Source: an uncultured Eudoraea sp.
GTDB lineage: Bacteria; Bacteroidota; Bacteroidia; Flavobacteriales; Flavobacteriaceae
NCBI GenBank assembly: GCA_947258555.1
Contig: CAMYJF010000019.1
Coordinates: forward strand, 1 to 32,611
Direction of reading: 5' to 3'
DNA length: 32,611 bases
Shown here: positions 17,224 through 26,039 of the stretch, piece by piece
Layout of the letters: every line of letters starts with the position of its first letter
How positions within the stretch are numbered: the first letter of the stretch is position 1
Translations under genes and position numbers: made by a program
The notes under the pieces: model-generated
What the model was told of the DNA's origin: nothing
The model's input: the letters and a program-made list of their open reading frames with translations, nothing else
Database searches by the model: none

Positions 17224-18141
17224 ATGGCCGATTCCATGAAATTACATATCCTTGGATGTTATGCGGCAACGCCGCGTAGCGATACCCAACCTACGGCCCA
17301 GGTCCTGGAATGCAGAAATCAACTCTTTCTTATTGATTGCGCTGAGGGGACCCAAGTCCAACTCCGACGAAATAAGATCAAATTTTCGCGAATAGACCAT
17401 ATTTTCATTTCACATTTACACGGCGACCATTTTTTTGGCCTTCCCGGGCTACTGGCCACATTTCGTTTGCTGGGCCGCGAGAAAGAGATCCATATTTATG
17501 GCCCTGAAGGGCTTAAGGAAGCTATTACTATCATGCTCCGGCTGGGTGAATCTGAGGTAGGATATCCTATCCATTTCCATGTATTAAATAAGACTGGATC
17601 GGATCGGATCTATGAAAATGAGAAGGTAACTGTAGATACAATACCCCTTTCACACAGAGTATACACCAATGGATTTCTGTTCACTGAGAAACCTAAGGAT
17701 CTGGGATTGAATGTGGAGGCCGCCGAAAAGTACGGGATAGATACCTCTCAATACCGAAATATCAAAAAAGGCAAAGATGTTGTCCTTGATGATGGCAAAC
17801 GTATTCCGAATTCAAAGTTGACATTCCCCCCTAAAAAAGTCAAGAGCTATGCATTTTGTTGTGACACTGCGTATGAACCCAAGATCATCCCTTTAATTAG
17901 CGGGGTAGATGTCATGTACCACGATGCCACTTTTCTGGAAAGTGAAAAGCACCTGGCCAAAAAAACAGGTCATTCCACGGCGATAGAAGCAGCAAGTATC
18001 GCCAAGCAATCAAAAGTAGGGCAGCTCATCCTGGGTCATTTTTCTACGCGCTATACCAGTACAGAGCCATTTTTAATTGAGGCGTTGACAGAATTCCCGA
18101 ATACCGCCTTAGCACAGGACGGAAAGGCATTTGAGTGGTAG
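17224..18141 (+). CDS. rnz: Ribonuclease Z
   Basis: Zinc endoribonuclease of the metallo-beta-lactamase superfamily that removes the 3' trailer from tRNA precursors. The HLHGDHFFGLPG motif starts at His64; other metal ligands are in IPLSHRVYTNGF, CCDTAYEP and LGHFSTRY. The flexible-arm region with GLNVEAAEKYGID is present. At 305 residues it is the short form (RNase Z-S). The ATG at 17224 is 1 base after the DUF3291 stop; a second ATG four codons later (17236, MKLHILGCYA) matches the usual family start and is an alternative. It is the last gene of the pyrR-pyrB string. Confidence 0.97.
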   Translation: MADSMKLHILGCYAATPRSDTQPTAQVLECRNQLFLIDCAEGTQVQLRRNKIKFSRIDHIFISHLHGDHFFGLPGLLATFRLLGREKEIHIYGPEGLKEAITIMLRLGESEVGYPIHFHVLNKTGSDRIYENEKVTVDTIPLSHRVYTNGFLFTEKPKDLGLNVEAAEKYGIDTSQYRNIKKGKDVVLDDGKRIPNSKLTFPPKKVKSYAFCCDTAYEPKIIPLISGVDVMYHDATFLESEKHLAKKTGHSTAIEAASIAKQSKVGQLILGHFSTRYTSTEPFLIEALTEFPNTALAQDGKAFEW

Positions 18142-18215
18142 AAAGTGCCCTGATTCATTGAGATCATAGCGCGCTTTAACGGAATTCTACTTATCTTGTT
18201 TCTAGATTTATTTGG

Positions 18216-18863
18216 ATGGAAAAAAACCTTGATAACATTAGGAAAGCGTATGGGAAAAGCGATTTGAACGAAGCCACCCTGCCGGTCGATCCGATCACTC
18301 TTTTTAAGAAGTGGTTCCATGAATTGGAAAGTTCCGGAAGCACGGATGAACCCAACGCTATGGCTGTTGCCACGCAGGGAGAAGATGGCTTTCCGAAAAA
18401 TCGAATGGTCTTGCTCAAGCGTTTCTCATATGATGGGTTTGTTTTTTATACCAATTACGAAAGTGAAAAAGGGCAAGCCATCGCACGTGATCCGAATGTG
18501 TGCCTGAGTTTTTATTGGCCTGTTATGGAACGCCAGGTGATCATTAAAGGAAAAGCCGAGAAGATTGCCCCGAATCTCTCAGACGGATATTTTGAGTCCC
18601 GTCCCGATGCCAGCAAATTAGGAGCCATTGCCTCACCTCAGAGTCAGGTGATCCCTTCAAGAGATATCCTTGAAGATTCTGTACGCGAACTGGAAGTGAA
18701 GTATGAAGGTAAGGAAATACCAAGACCCTCCTTCTGGGGAGGATATCTCGTTAGCCCAGTATCTGTAGAGTTCTGGCAAGGCAGGCCCAATAGATTGCAC
18801 GACAGGTTCCGATATACATTGGGCGATGATCTGAATTGGATAATAGAGCGACTCGCACCCTAA
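18216..18863 (+). CDS. pdxH: Pyridoxamine 5'-phosphate oxidase
   Basis: FMN-dependent oxidase that makes pyridoxal 5'-phosphate from pyridoxine or pyridoxamine phosphate (vitamin B6 synthesis and salvage). Visible features are NAMAVATQGEDGFPKNRMVLLKRF (in two adjoining parts around residue 45-70), FYTNYESEKGQAI, LSFYWPVMERQVIIKG and, at the end, FWQGRPNRLHDRFRY. At 215 residues it has the normal length. The start MEKNLDNIRKAYGKSDL matches the usual N-terminal helix. It follows rnz after 74 bases and precedes the SixA-like gene by 12 bases; no clear promoter box was found upstream. Confidence 0.96.
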   Translation: MEKNLDNIRKAYGKSDLNEATLPVDPITLFKKWFHELESSGSTDEPNAMAVATQGEDGFPKNRMVLLKRFSYDGFVFYTNYESEKGQAIARDPNVCLSFYWPVMERQVIIKGKAEKIAPNLSDGYFESRPDASKLGAIASPQSQVIPSRDILEDSVRELEVKYEGKEIPRPSFWGGYLVSPVSVEFWQGRPNRLHDRFRYTLGDDLNWIIERLAP

Positions 18864-18875
18864 AAATAACAAAGG

Positions 18876-19361
18876 ATGAAACAACTGATTTTAATACGAC
18901 ATGGTAAATCGTCATGGGAATACGAAGCCTCAGACAAGGACAGACCGTTAAAGCAACGCGGAATAAAGGATGGACACGCAGTTGCGGCGGCGTTTAAGGA
19001 GAAAATGCCCACTATAGATGCAGTGTATTCGAGCCCTGCGAACAGGGCGCTCCATACCTGCATGATCCTTATGCGCGGACTCAATATTCCCTTTGAGAAG
19101 CTTATCATAACCGATGCGCTGTACGACTTCTCTGGTGAGAGTATCATGGATTTTGTCTATCAGCTGGATCCAAAATTGAATTGTGTTCTTATATTCGGAC
19201 ATAATTTCGCATTTACCAATGTAGCTAACCAATGGGGAAGTGTACGGATCGATAATGTACCAACGACCGGACTTGTTCATTTAAAGTCGGATGCAGATGA
19301 CTGGAAGAAGATGCGAGATGCGAAAACAGTAGATACCATTTTTCCAAAGGATGTCAGATAG
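18876..19361 (+). CDS. SixA-like histidine phosphatase
   Basis: A 161-residue protein of the phosphoglycerate-mutase-like (histidine phosphatase) superfamily. The phosphohistidine motif is LILIRHGKSSWE at the N-terminus; the second catalytic His is in VLIFGHNFAFTNVA. The KSSW variant and short length place it near SixA, which removes phosphate from histidine in signalling proteins or the PTS. Substrate here is unknown. Its stop overlaps the GTG start of ppk1 by one base (TAGTG), so the two are translationally linked; in related genomes this neighbourhood is common but no ppx exopolyphosphatase gene follows here. Confidence 0.9.
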   Translation: MKQLILIRHGKSSWEYEASDKDRPLKQRGIKDGHAVAAAFKEKMPTIDAVYSSPANRALHTCMILMRGLNIPFEKLIITDALYDFSGESIMDFVYQLDPKLNCVLIFGHNFAFTNVANQWGSVRIDNVPTTGLVHLKSDADDWKKMRDAKTVDTIFPKDVR

Positions 19362-21472
19362 TGGCGAGTAAGAAATATCAATACATAAACAGGGAGATCA
19401 GCTGGCTTAGTTTTAATGAGCGGGTTTTGCAGGAGAGTATGGATTCTAATGTCCCGCTGATCGAACGACTCCGCTTTGTCGGTATTTTCTCTAACAATCT
19501 TGATGAATTTTTTAAAGTGCGTTATGCAACGGTCAGGCGTATAGTTGAAGCAGGAAAAAGCGGCAAAAGTGTATTGGGAGGGCAAGTCGCTAAGGAGCTA
19601 TTGGAAGAGATCACTAAAATTGTGATCCGGCTGCAAGCCGACAGTAGCAACTATCTGAAGAAAATTACCAAGGAACTCGAATCAAAGGATATATATATTA
19701 TTGATGAGAGCCAGGTAAAAGAGGAACACGAAGTCTTTATCAAAGATTATTTCCTGAAAGAAGTTAGCCCTTCCCTGATGACCATTATCTTGAATGACCT
19801 TGCAGAATTTCCAAACCTTACAGATATGGCAGCTTATCTGGCCGTCCGGATCGAGTTGATGGAGGAACAGGAGGGCAATGGCAATATACGATATGCACTG
19901 ATCGAGATCCCGAGAAATATGAGTCGCTTTGTAGTGCTGCCTAAGATCGGCAAGAAGGATTATGTTATCCTTCTCGATGACCTGATCCGATATTCAATGC
20001 GGAATATTTTCAATATGTTCTCATACAGACAGATCTCGGCATATATGATCAAGATCACCCGTGATGCTGAACTCGATATAGACAATGATCTGAGCAAGAG
20101 CTTTATTGATAAAATATCCTCCAGTGTCGACAATCGTCGTATCAGCAATCCTGTTCGTTTTGTCTACGACCAGAATATTGAAAATGATACCCTGACATTT
20201 TTGAAAGATAAAATGAGGATCCAGGATACAGATAGTATTATTCCCGGAGGTCGCTATCACAATCGGAAAGACTATATGGGATTCCCCAGTTTGGGAAGAA
20301 CAGATCTTTTGTATAAACCTATTGAACCCCTTGCTGTTAAGGGATTGATTATGGAAGGCAGCCTGTTCAAGTGTATTGCGGAAAAGGATCATATGATCTA
20401 TACGCCCTATCATACCTTCTCCTATATCATCAAGTTGCTTCGGGAAGCCGCCTTGGATCCGAAAGTGAGAACTATCAAGCTAACGGCATACCGACTGGCT
20501 AATGATTCTCAGGTGATCGCCTCCCTGATCAATGCAGCAAAGAACGGAAAACAAGTGACAGTTCAAATTGAACTGCGAGCCCGTTTTGATGAACGGGCCA
20601 ATATTGAATACGCAGAACAACTACAGGAAGAAGGGGTTCATGTGATCTTTGGAGTCCCTGGTTTAAAGGTGCACAGCAAGATCTGTGTTATTGAGCGGGA
20701 GGAGAATAATAAAATAAAGCGTTACGGCTTTGTTAGCACAGGAAATTTCAATGAATCCACAGCCAGGATTTATACAGACTACACGCTCTTTACAGCGCAC
20801 GATGGCATTAATAAGGAATTGATTAAAGTGTTTAATTTCTTTGAGACCACCTATAAGGTAACTAAGTATAAGCACCTGATCGTTTCTCCGCATTATACTA
20901 CAAATTTCTACAAGAAAATGATCGATCAGGAGATCGCCAATGCCCTTGCTGGTAAACAGGCGTATATCAAGATCAAGATGAATAGCTTTACCTCTTATAA
21001 AATGATAGACAAGCTTTATGAAGCGAGTCAGGCCGGAGTAAAGATCCAGTTGATCATCCGAGGCATATGCTGCCTGATACCCGGTATTGAGGGTATGAGC
21101 GACAATATCGAAGCCATAAGTATCATAGATAAATTCCTGGAGCATCCCCGGGTATTCATCTTTGGAAATGATGGAGATCCTCGGATCTATATATCATCTG
21201 CCGATTGGATGACCCGTAATTTAGAAAACAGGGTAGAGGTAGGTTGCCCCATTTACGATGTAGATCTCAAAGAAATGCTGATGGAAAATTTTGAGATTTG
21301 CTGGAATGACAATGTGAAGGCCCGGATTTTTACAGCACAACAGGAACATATCTATAAGCGAAATAATGAGAAAGCCATTCGATCTCAGTTTGCCCTCTAT
21401 GATTACTTCAGACAACAACTGGAAGAAAAATCCACTGTTCAGGTTCCGGAAACTGTTAATGGAAGGAGTTAA
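19361..21472 (+). CDS. ppk1: Polyphosphate kinase 1
   Basis: Makes inorganic polyphosphate from ATP through a phosphohistidine intermediate; usually membrane-associated. The N domain begins INREISWLSFNERVLQE, and the two phospholipase-D-like halves carry LRARFDERANIEYAEQL and GLKVHSKICVIERE, where the His is the family's autophosphorylation site. RYGFVSTGNFNESTARIYTD and the C-terminal SADWMTRNLENRVEVGCPI are also clear. At 703 residues it has the usual length. The start is GTG at 19361: no in-frame ATG lies before the conserved INREISWLSF, and the next (MDSNVPL) would delete it. It ends convergently with miaE, sharing TTAA. Confidence 0.97.
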   Translation: MASKKYQYINREISWLSFNERVLQESMDSNVPLIERLRFVGIFSNNLDEFFKVRYATVRRIVEAGKSGKSVLGGQVAKELLEEITKIVIRLQADSSNYLKKITKELESKDIYIIDESQVKEEHEVFIKDYFLKEVSPSLMTIILNDLAEFPNLTDMAAYLAVRIELMEEQEGNGNIRYALIEIPRNMSRFVVLPKIGKKDYVILLDDLIRYSMRNIFNMFSYRQISAYMIKITRDAELDIDNDLSKSFIDKISSSVDNRRISNPVRFVYDQNIENDTLTFLKDKMRIQDTDSIIPGGRYHNRKDYMGFPSLGRTDLLYKPIEPLAVKGLIMEGSLFKCIAEKDHMIYTPYHTFSYIIKLLREAALDPKVRTIKLTAYRLANDSQVIASLINAAKNGKQVTVQIELRARFDERANIEYAEQLQEEGVHVIFGVPGLKVHSKICVIEREENNKIKRYGFVSTGNFNESTARIYTDYTLFTAHDGINKELIKVFNFFETTYKVTKYKHLIVSPHYTTNFYKKMIDQEIANALAGKQAYIKIKMNSFTSYKMIDKLYEASQAGVKIQLIIRGICCLIPGIEGMSDNIEAISIIDKFLEHPRVFIFGNDGDPRIYISSADWMTRNLENRVEVGCPIYDVDLKEMLMENFEICWNDNVKARIFTAQQEHIYKRNNEKAIRSQFALYDYFRQQLEEKSTVQVPETVNGRS

Positions 21473-22050
21473 CCGTGAATGGCCTCCTTATCGCCCAGAT
21501 CTTTCATGATCTCGGCCTCGTAATCTAACAAGTCCTGCCATTTGGCATCTACTTTGTCCCGATCCCCAAATTCCCTGGCAAACTTCAGGAACATCGTATA
21601 ATGCCCAGCTTCACTGATCATTAGTTTTCTATAAAACTCAGCCAAATCCTTGTCCCGCAATTGTTCGGAAAGCAACCTGAATCGTTCACAACTTCGGGCT
21701 TCGATCATGGCAGCATAAAGCAACCTGTGTACCAACTGCTCCTTGCGATCTCCCCCCTTGGGAAAGAATTTCATCAGGGCGATCACATACTCGTCTTTTC
21801 TGTGTTTCCCCAGTGTCATACCTCGTTTGAGTATCCGGTCGTGTACCATCTTAAAATGCCCCATTTCCTCTCTGGATAAGGCGATCATTTCATCGACTAA
21901 TTCCGGGTATTCGGGAAAATTTATGATCAAGGAGATGGCCGTACTCGCAGCTTTCTGTTCACAGTAGGCATGATCCGTCAGGATCTCGTCTATGTTTTTT
22001 TCTACAATATTTACCCACCTGGGGTCTGTCGGGAGCTTTAATCCTAACAT
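21469..22050 (-). CDS. miaE: tRNA 2-methylthio-N6-isopentenyladenosine(37) hydroxylase
   Basis: Ferritin-like diiron enzyme that hydroxylates the isopentenyl group of ms2i6A at tRNA position 37. Diiron ligand motifs are HAYCEQKAA, REEMGHF, EARSCERF and SEAGHY, spaced as in a four-helix bundle. I chose the ATG at 22050 (193 residues, MLGLKLPTDPRW, the usual N-terminus). The frame stays open to 22185, but the additional residues do not fit the family and cover a perfect -7 box at 22066-22073. Its stop codon and that of ppk1 overlap in the four bases TTAA. The ebo genes start on the other strand, 147 bases away. Confidence 0.93.
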   Translation of the reverse strand: MLGLKLPTDPRWVNIVEKNIDEILTDHAYCEQKAASTAISLIINFPEYPELVDEMIALSREEMGHFKMVHDRILKRGMTLGKHRKDEYVIALMKFFPKGGDRKEQLVHRLLYAAMIEARSCERFRLLSEQLRDKDLAEFYRKLMISEAGHYTMFLKFAREFGDRDKVDAKWQDLLDYEAEIMKDLGDKEAIHG

Positions 22051-22065
22051 GATGTAAATTTTTAC

Positions 22066-22073
22066 CAAAGGTA
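22066..22073 (-). promoter_or_regulatory. -7 box of miaE
   Basis: On the minus strand the bases read TACCTTTG, a perfect TAnnTTTG match ending 15 bases before the miaE ATG at 22050. It supports the shorter start. No obvious -33 TTG was seen. Confidence 0.55.
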
Positions 22074-22139
22074 AGAAATCGACTGTGGAAGCCCTTCTAG
22101 TTATTTCTTTTGAATAGTTTAAAGTTGATGGATACTTAA

Positions 22140-22147
22140 TATCTTTG
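22140..22147 (+). promoter_or_regulatory. -7 box of the ebo operon
   Basis: TATCTTTG is a perfect TAnnTTTG match 49 bases before the eboA ATG. No TTG is placed at the ideal distance upstream, so the -33 contact is weak or the box is activator-dependent. No further perfect box was noticed inside the tightly packed ebo genes, so it probably drives the entire cluster. Confidence 0.55.
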
Positions 22148-22196
22148 TTCTCTTTGAGTAGAACTACCTCCCTAAACAGCCACAAGAAATTAATTT

Positions 22197-23060
22197 ATGG
22201 TGTTAACCGTATCGTCAAAAGAAGTTGAAAATGTCATTAGAGGCAATATTGCCGATGAGACTTTTCAATGGTTGACAGCCCAGTTAGAGAAGGTGATCTT
22301 CGAAAAGTCTGGTAAGGACTTGTTTATGACCTATAGTCTATTGTCTTCCAAGATCCCGGATAATGATCTTCTCATTCTGACACTCCAGGAAAGCCCATTC
22401 AATAGTTTTCTTATAAGACAACACGCCAGGATCCTGGAACTCGCTCGTATCTATTTGCTAATGCGTGTACTGGAAGCAGATGAAAATACATTTACACCAA
22501 AAGTGGCTACATTGATACAGGTGGCGGATAAAGGAGAACTCGTTGCCTTTTTGAAATTCCTTGCCTTCCTGCCTAATCATAAGGCATTTACTCATGTGGC
22601 CGTAGAAGCCCTGCGTACCAATATTGCCGATGTTTTCGACGCTATTTCTTTGAATAACCCATATCCTGCTGCATATTTTAATGACCAGCAATGGAACCAG
22701 ATGTACCTGAAAGCGGCTTTTATGCAACGCGATCTATCAATGATCATGGATGTGGATAGCAGGTCGAATAAAGAGCTCACTCGTATCATATCAGATTATG
22801 CGCATGAACGTTGGGCCGCCTCCAGGGATATCGACCCGCTTTTTTGGCGACCGGTGTCGGGATTTTTAGATGAAGACCTGTTGAAGGACATGGAAAGGTT
22901 GTTACAAAGCGATGTGCGGGCAGAACAATTGGCAGGTGCACTATGCTGTTTGAACGCGGTCACTCCCGAAGCATCAGCATTGCTCGACAAGTACCCATAT
23001 CTAAAAGAAGAAATAAGTACCGGTGATATAAGCTGGGAATCCATAAAACAGATCAAATGA
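22197..23060 (+). CDS. eboA: EboA domain protein
   Basis: First gene of the ebo cluster. The 287-residue protein is predicted nearly all helical, with no signal peptide or membrane span. Pieces such as FLAFLPNHKAFTHVAVEAL, RTNIADVFDAISLNNPYPA and FNDQQWNQMYLKAAFM are the characteristic EboA block. Its biochemical role is unknown; it has no recognisable catalytic motif and may be a scaffold or partner. I identify it mainly from this block together with the order of the five following genes, which matches the known eboA-F arrangement. It overlaps eboB by 4 bases (ATGA). Confidence 0.9.
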   Translation: MVLTVSSKEVENVIRGNIADETFQWLTAQLEKVIFEKSGKDLFMTYSLLSSKIPDNDLLILTLQESPFNSFLIRQHARILELARIYLLMRVLEADENTFTPKVATLIQVADKGELVAFLKFLAFLPNHKAFTHVAVEALRTNIADVFDAISLNNPYPAAYFNDQQWNQMYLKAAFMQRDLSMIMDVDSRSNKELTRIISDYAHERWAASRDIDPLFWRPVSGFLDEDLLKDMERLLQSDVRAEQLAGALCCLNAVTPEASALLDKYPYLKEEISTGDISWESIKQIK

Positions 23061-23965
23061 CAAAAGAACAGATGTGGATCGATCCACATATTCACATGAC
23101 CTCCCGAACCACGGATGATTATGAGGCAATGGCTGCCGCAGGCGTAGTGGCCGTTATTGAACCCTCTTTTTGGCTGGGCCAGCCCCGCACACAAGTGGGT
23201 AGTTTCCAGGATTATTTCAGCAGCCTTGTAGGATGGGAACCTTTTAGGGCGAGTCAGTTTGGGATCAAACACTATTGTACGATCGGACTCAATTCCAAAG
23301 AAGCAAATAATGAAGCCCTGGCGGAGCAGGTGATAGAATTGTTGCCTTTGTATTTACACAAAGAGAATGTAGTTGCCATAGGAGAGATAGGCTATGACGA
23401 TCAAACACCGGCCGAGGACAAATATTTCCGTATGCAACTGGACATGGCAAAAGAATTAGACATGACTGTTCAAATACACACCCCACACAGAGATAAAAAG
23501 GCGGGAACTTTAAAAAGTATGGAGGTATGCCTTGAGCACGGTTTGGATCCGGGGAATGTGATCATAGACCATAACAATGAAGAAACGGTACAAGAGGTGC
23601 TCGATCGCGGATTTATAGCTGCCTTCACCATCTATCCGAAGACGAAAATGGGAAATGAACGCATGGTAGAAGTAGTGCGCCGCTTTGGAAGTACGAATAT
23701 TATCGTTGACAGTTCGGCAGATTGGGGCGTTAGCGATCCGCTTGCCGTTCCTAAAACAGCTAATTTGATGCTCAGCAGGGGGATCCCGGAGGAAAATGTT
23801 GTAAAAACCTGCTACAGCAATGCCCTACTTGCATTTAGCAAGAATGGTAAAATGAAAGAAGCAGATTGGTTGGAAACTCAGCTGATCGATCAGCGCAACC
23901 TATATAATGATAATAGCGTATTACGCGGACAGCAACCCCGTGTAGACAGTGAAACAATAGAATAA
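23057..23965 (+). CDS. eboB: EboB, TatD-like metal-dependent hydrolase
   Basis: A 302-residue TIM-barrel hydrolase of the TatD/amidohydrolase type. Metal ligands are visible in order: DPHIH (His11, His13), IGEIGYDD (Glu), VQIHTPHRDK (His), VIIDHNNEETV (His) and VDSSADWGV (Asp). The whole site is intact, so it is probably active; the substrate is unknown. TatD itself is a nuclease, but ebo members form a separate group and a small-molecule substrate is more plausible in this context (inference). An alternative start is the ATG at 23072. It overlaps eboA by 4 bases and eboC starts 1 base after its stop. Confidence 0.92.
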   Translation: MTKEQMWIDPHIHMTSRTTDDYEAMAAAGVVAVIEPSFWLGQPRTQVGSFQDYFSSLVGWEPFRASQFGIKHYCTIGLNSKEANNEALAEQVIELLPLYLHKENVVAIGEIGYDDQTPAEDKYFRMQLDMAKELDMTVQIHTPHRDKKAGTLKSMEVCLEHGLDPGNVIIDHNNEETVQEVLDRGFIAAFTIYPKTKMGNERMVEVVRRFGSTNIIVDSSADWGVSDPLAVPKTANLMLSRGIPEENVVKTCYSNALLAFSKNGKMKEADWLETQLIDQRNLYNDNSVLRGQQPRVDSETIE

Positions 23966-23966
23966 T

Positions 23967-24863
23967 ATGTGGCCAAGGATAATGGGCTTTTTAAGGCTCA
24001 TGCGACCTGCTAACCTGCCAACCGCAGGGGCTGATGTATTGGCCGGTGCAGCCATTGCAGCTGCGGTATCCACCCAAATACCCTTCACGCTTACCACAGC
24101 TTTTAGTGATCTGGTTTTATTATTTTTCTCTTCGGTTGCTCTATACGCAGGGGGCGTTGTCCTTAACGACTATTTTGATGCCGATCTGGATGCAATTGAA
24201 AGACCGGAACGCGTCATTCCAAGCGGACTCATCAAAAAAAAGGAGGCCCTGCTCTTCGGCCTGGCCTGGTTATTCCTCGGACTTATCCTTGCCTATTTGG
24301 TGAATCAGACCTCTCTGGTCATTGCTATTGTACTTGCTTTCTGCATCTTGCTATATGATGCCCGAGCAAAGAGGCATGCCTTTGCAGGTGCCCTGACCAT
24401 GGGTGTTTGTCGGGGATTAAACCTCCTTTTAGGGATCAGTATTTTGGGCGGACTTACCCATTGGCCTCTTGCGGGAATTCCGATCCTCTACATATTTGCA
24501 ATTACCTTGATCAGTCAGGGTGAAGTTCATGGGGGAAATAAACGGAATCTATTGCTCGCAGGAACCATATACGTTAGCGTCATTCTGATCGTTTTGTATG
24601 TAGTGAATGCACAGGAAAGCTTAAACGGGATCTCGATTGGCGCCATAGCAGTTTTTGCACTAGCCATCCTTATCCCTTGGTACAGGGCGTTTCGGTCTCC
24701 GGAACCGCGGCTTATTAAAAAAGCAGTCATTGCAGGGGTCTTATCTATCATTTTGCTGGATGTGATCTTTGCTGCCAGCTTTGGCCATATCTCATATGCT
24801 TTCTTCGTACTTTTGCTCCTGCCAATTTCCATGGGACTTGGCAGTCTGTTTAAAGTGACTTAA
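23967..24863 (+). CDS. eboC: EboC, UbiA-family prenyltransferase
   Basis: A polytopic inner membrane protein (298 residues, about eight or nine hydrophobic segments) of the UbiA superfamily, which transfers prenyl groups to acceptors. The first Asp-rich motif is NDYFDADLD (Asn67, Asp68, Asp71, Asp75) with ERPERVIPSG after it; the second is YDARAKR around Asp131. Both are intact, so binding of a prenyl diphosphate with Mg2+ is expected. The acceptor is unknown; the product of the neighbouring cyclase EboD is an obvious candidate (inference). The gene is packed between eboB and eboD with 1- and 6-base gaps. Confidence 0.94.
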   Translation: MWPRIMGFLRLMRPANLPTAGADVLAGAAIAAAVSTQIPFTLTTAFSDLVLLFFSSVALYAGGVVLNDYFDADLDAIERPERVIPSGLIKKKEALLFGLAWLFLGLILAYLVNQTSLVIAIVLAFCILLYDARAKRHAFAGALTMGVCRGLNLLLGISILGGLTHWPLAGIPILYIFAITLISQGEVHGGNKRNLLLAGTIYVSVILIVLYVVNAQESLNGISIGAIAVFALAILIPWYRAFRSPEPRLIKKAVIAGVLSIILLDVIFAASFGHISYAFFVLLLLPISMGLGSLFKVT

Positions 24864-24869
24864 AGCAGC

Positions 24870-26036
24870 ATGCAATTAAAACCCATATCACAGTCGTTTT
24901 CTGTAGCCTATACGTATAAGCTTCATTTCACAAGGCAGCTATTCGCTAAAGAGAATCCGCTTATTCATTCATTGATCAAAGAATCAGGAGGTCAAACGCC
25001 TGTTAAATTCATTGTTGTGATCGATGAAGGAGTTCATACCCACCATCCGGAATTACGGGACCAGATTGCGGAATATGCCCGGGAGTTTGCTGAAAACATA
25101 GCGCTAAAAGACATAATATTGGTGCCAGGGGGAGAAAATTCCAAAAATACAGATCAATGGGTCCACAAGATCCTTGACAGTATTAATAAGAACAAGATTT
25201 GCAGACACTCTTTTGTGCTCGTCATTGGTGGCGGCGCTGTAATTGATATGGCCGGATATTCCGCTACCATTGCACATAGGGGAGTCCGACTCATACGAAT
25301 ACCTACAACGGTGCTCTCTCAAAATGATGCTGCAGTAGGGGTGAAGAACGGCATAAATGAATTTGATAAGAAGAATTTTATCGGCACATTTAATCCACCC
25401 TATGCCATAGTAAATGATGTGGAATTCCTCTCTACCTTGGAAGATCGGGATTGGAGGGCAGGGATTGCCGAGGCGATCAAAGTCGCCTTACTTAAAGATG
25501 CGGACTTCTTCAGCTGGATAGAAGCGCATGTTGAGGCACTTTCTACCAGGGACGAAAATGCCATACAGCAATTGATATATAATTGCGCAGATCTGCATAT
25601 GCGGCATATTGCACAAGGAGGTGATCCTTTTGAACTGGGATCTTCCAGACCGTTGGACTTTGGACATTGGTCGGCCCATAAACTGGAACAAATGACGAAA
25701 TACGCCATCCGCCATGGAGAAGCAGTGGCTATGGGGATCGCCCTGGACGTAGTCTATGCCGAACGCCTGGGAATACTATCAGTAGGAGATTCCCGAAGAG
25801 TTATAGATCTATTTACCCAACTGGGCTTTGATCTCAACCTACCGATCAAGACTCAGGAAGAAATTCCCGTTCTGCTGGAAGGCATCCAGGAGTTTAGGGA
25901 ACATTTAGGCGGTAAACTCACCATTACCCTGATCTCTGAAATTGGAAAGGCCTGCGATGTACATGAAATTGATACCGATGAAATGATACAAGCTATCAAC
26001 AGGCAGAGAGGTGAAGATAACCAAAGCGTTGCCTGA
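24870..26036 (+). CDS. eboD: EboD, 3-dehydroquinate synthase-like sugar phosphate cyclase
   Basis: A 388-residue member of the sugar phosphate cyclase superfamily (dehydroquinate synthase-like), using NAD and a divalent metal to cyclise a sugar phosphate. The NAD-binding motif GGGAVIDMAGYSA and IPTTVLSQNDAAVGVKNGIN are clear. Candidate metal ligands are Glu201 (AGIAEAIKVAL), His266 (DFGHWSAHKLE) and His282 (IRHGEAVAMG), with the 16-residue His-His spacing of AroB. GHWSAHKLE differs from the usual GHTFGHALE of AroB, consistent with a separate substrate. It is not expected to be the housekeeping AroB. It lies between eboC (6 bases) and eboE (3 bases). Confidence 0.93.
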   Translation: MQLKPISQSFSVAYTYKLHFTRQLFAKENPLIHSLIKESGGQTPVKFIVVIDEGVHTHHPELRDQIAEYAREFAENIALKDIILVPGGENSKNTDQWVHKILDSINKNKICRHSFVLVIGGGAVIDMAGYSATIAHRGVRLIRIPTTVLSQNDAAVGVKNGINEFDKKNFIGTFNPPYAIVNDVEFLSTLEDRDWRAGIAEAIKVALLKDADFFSWIEAHVEALSTRDENAIQQLIYNCADLHMRHIAQGGDPFELGSSRPLDFGHWSAHKLEQMTKYAIRHGEAVAMGIALDVVYAERLGILSVGDSRRVIDLFTQLGFDLNLPIKTQEEIPVLLEGIQEFREHLGGKLTITLISEIGKACDVHEIDTDEMIQAINRQRGEDNQSVA

Positions 26037-26039
26037 CTT

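Noticed and set aside
18125-18176. Possible terminator after rnz (AAAGTGC pairing with GCGCTTT)
   Set aside because: Seven pairs with a G-U, a loop of more than 20 bases and no T tract afterwards.
22051-22185. N-terminally extended miaE
   Set aside because: The 45 additional residues cover the miaE -7 box and do not resemble the family; MLGLKLPTDPRW is the usual start.
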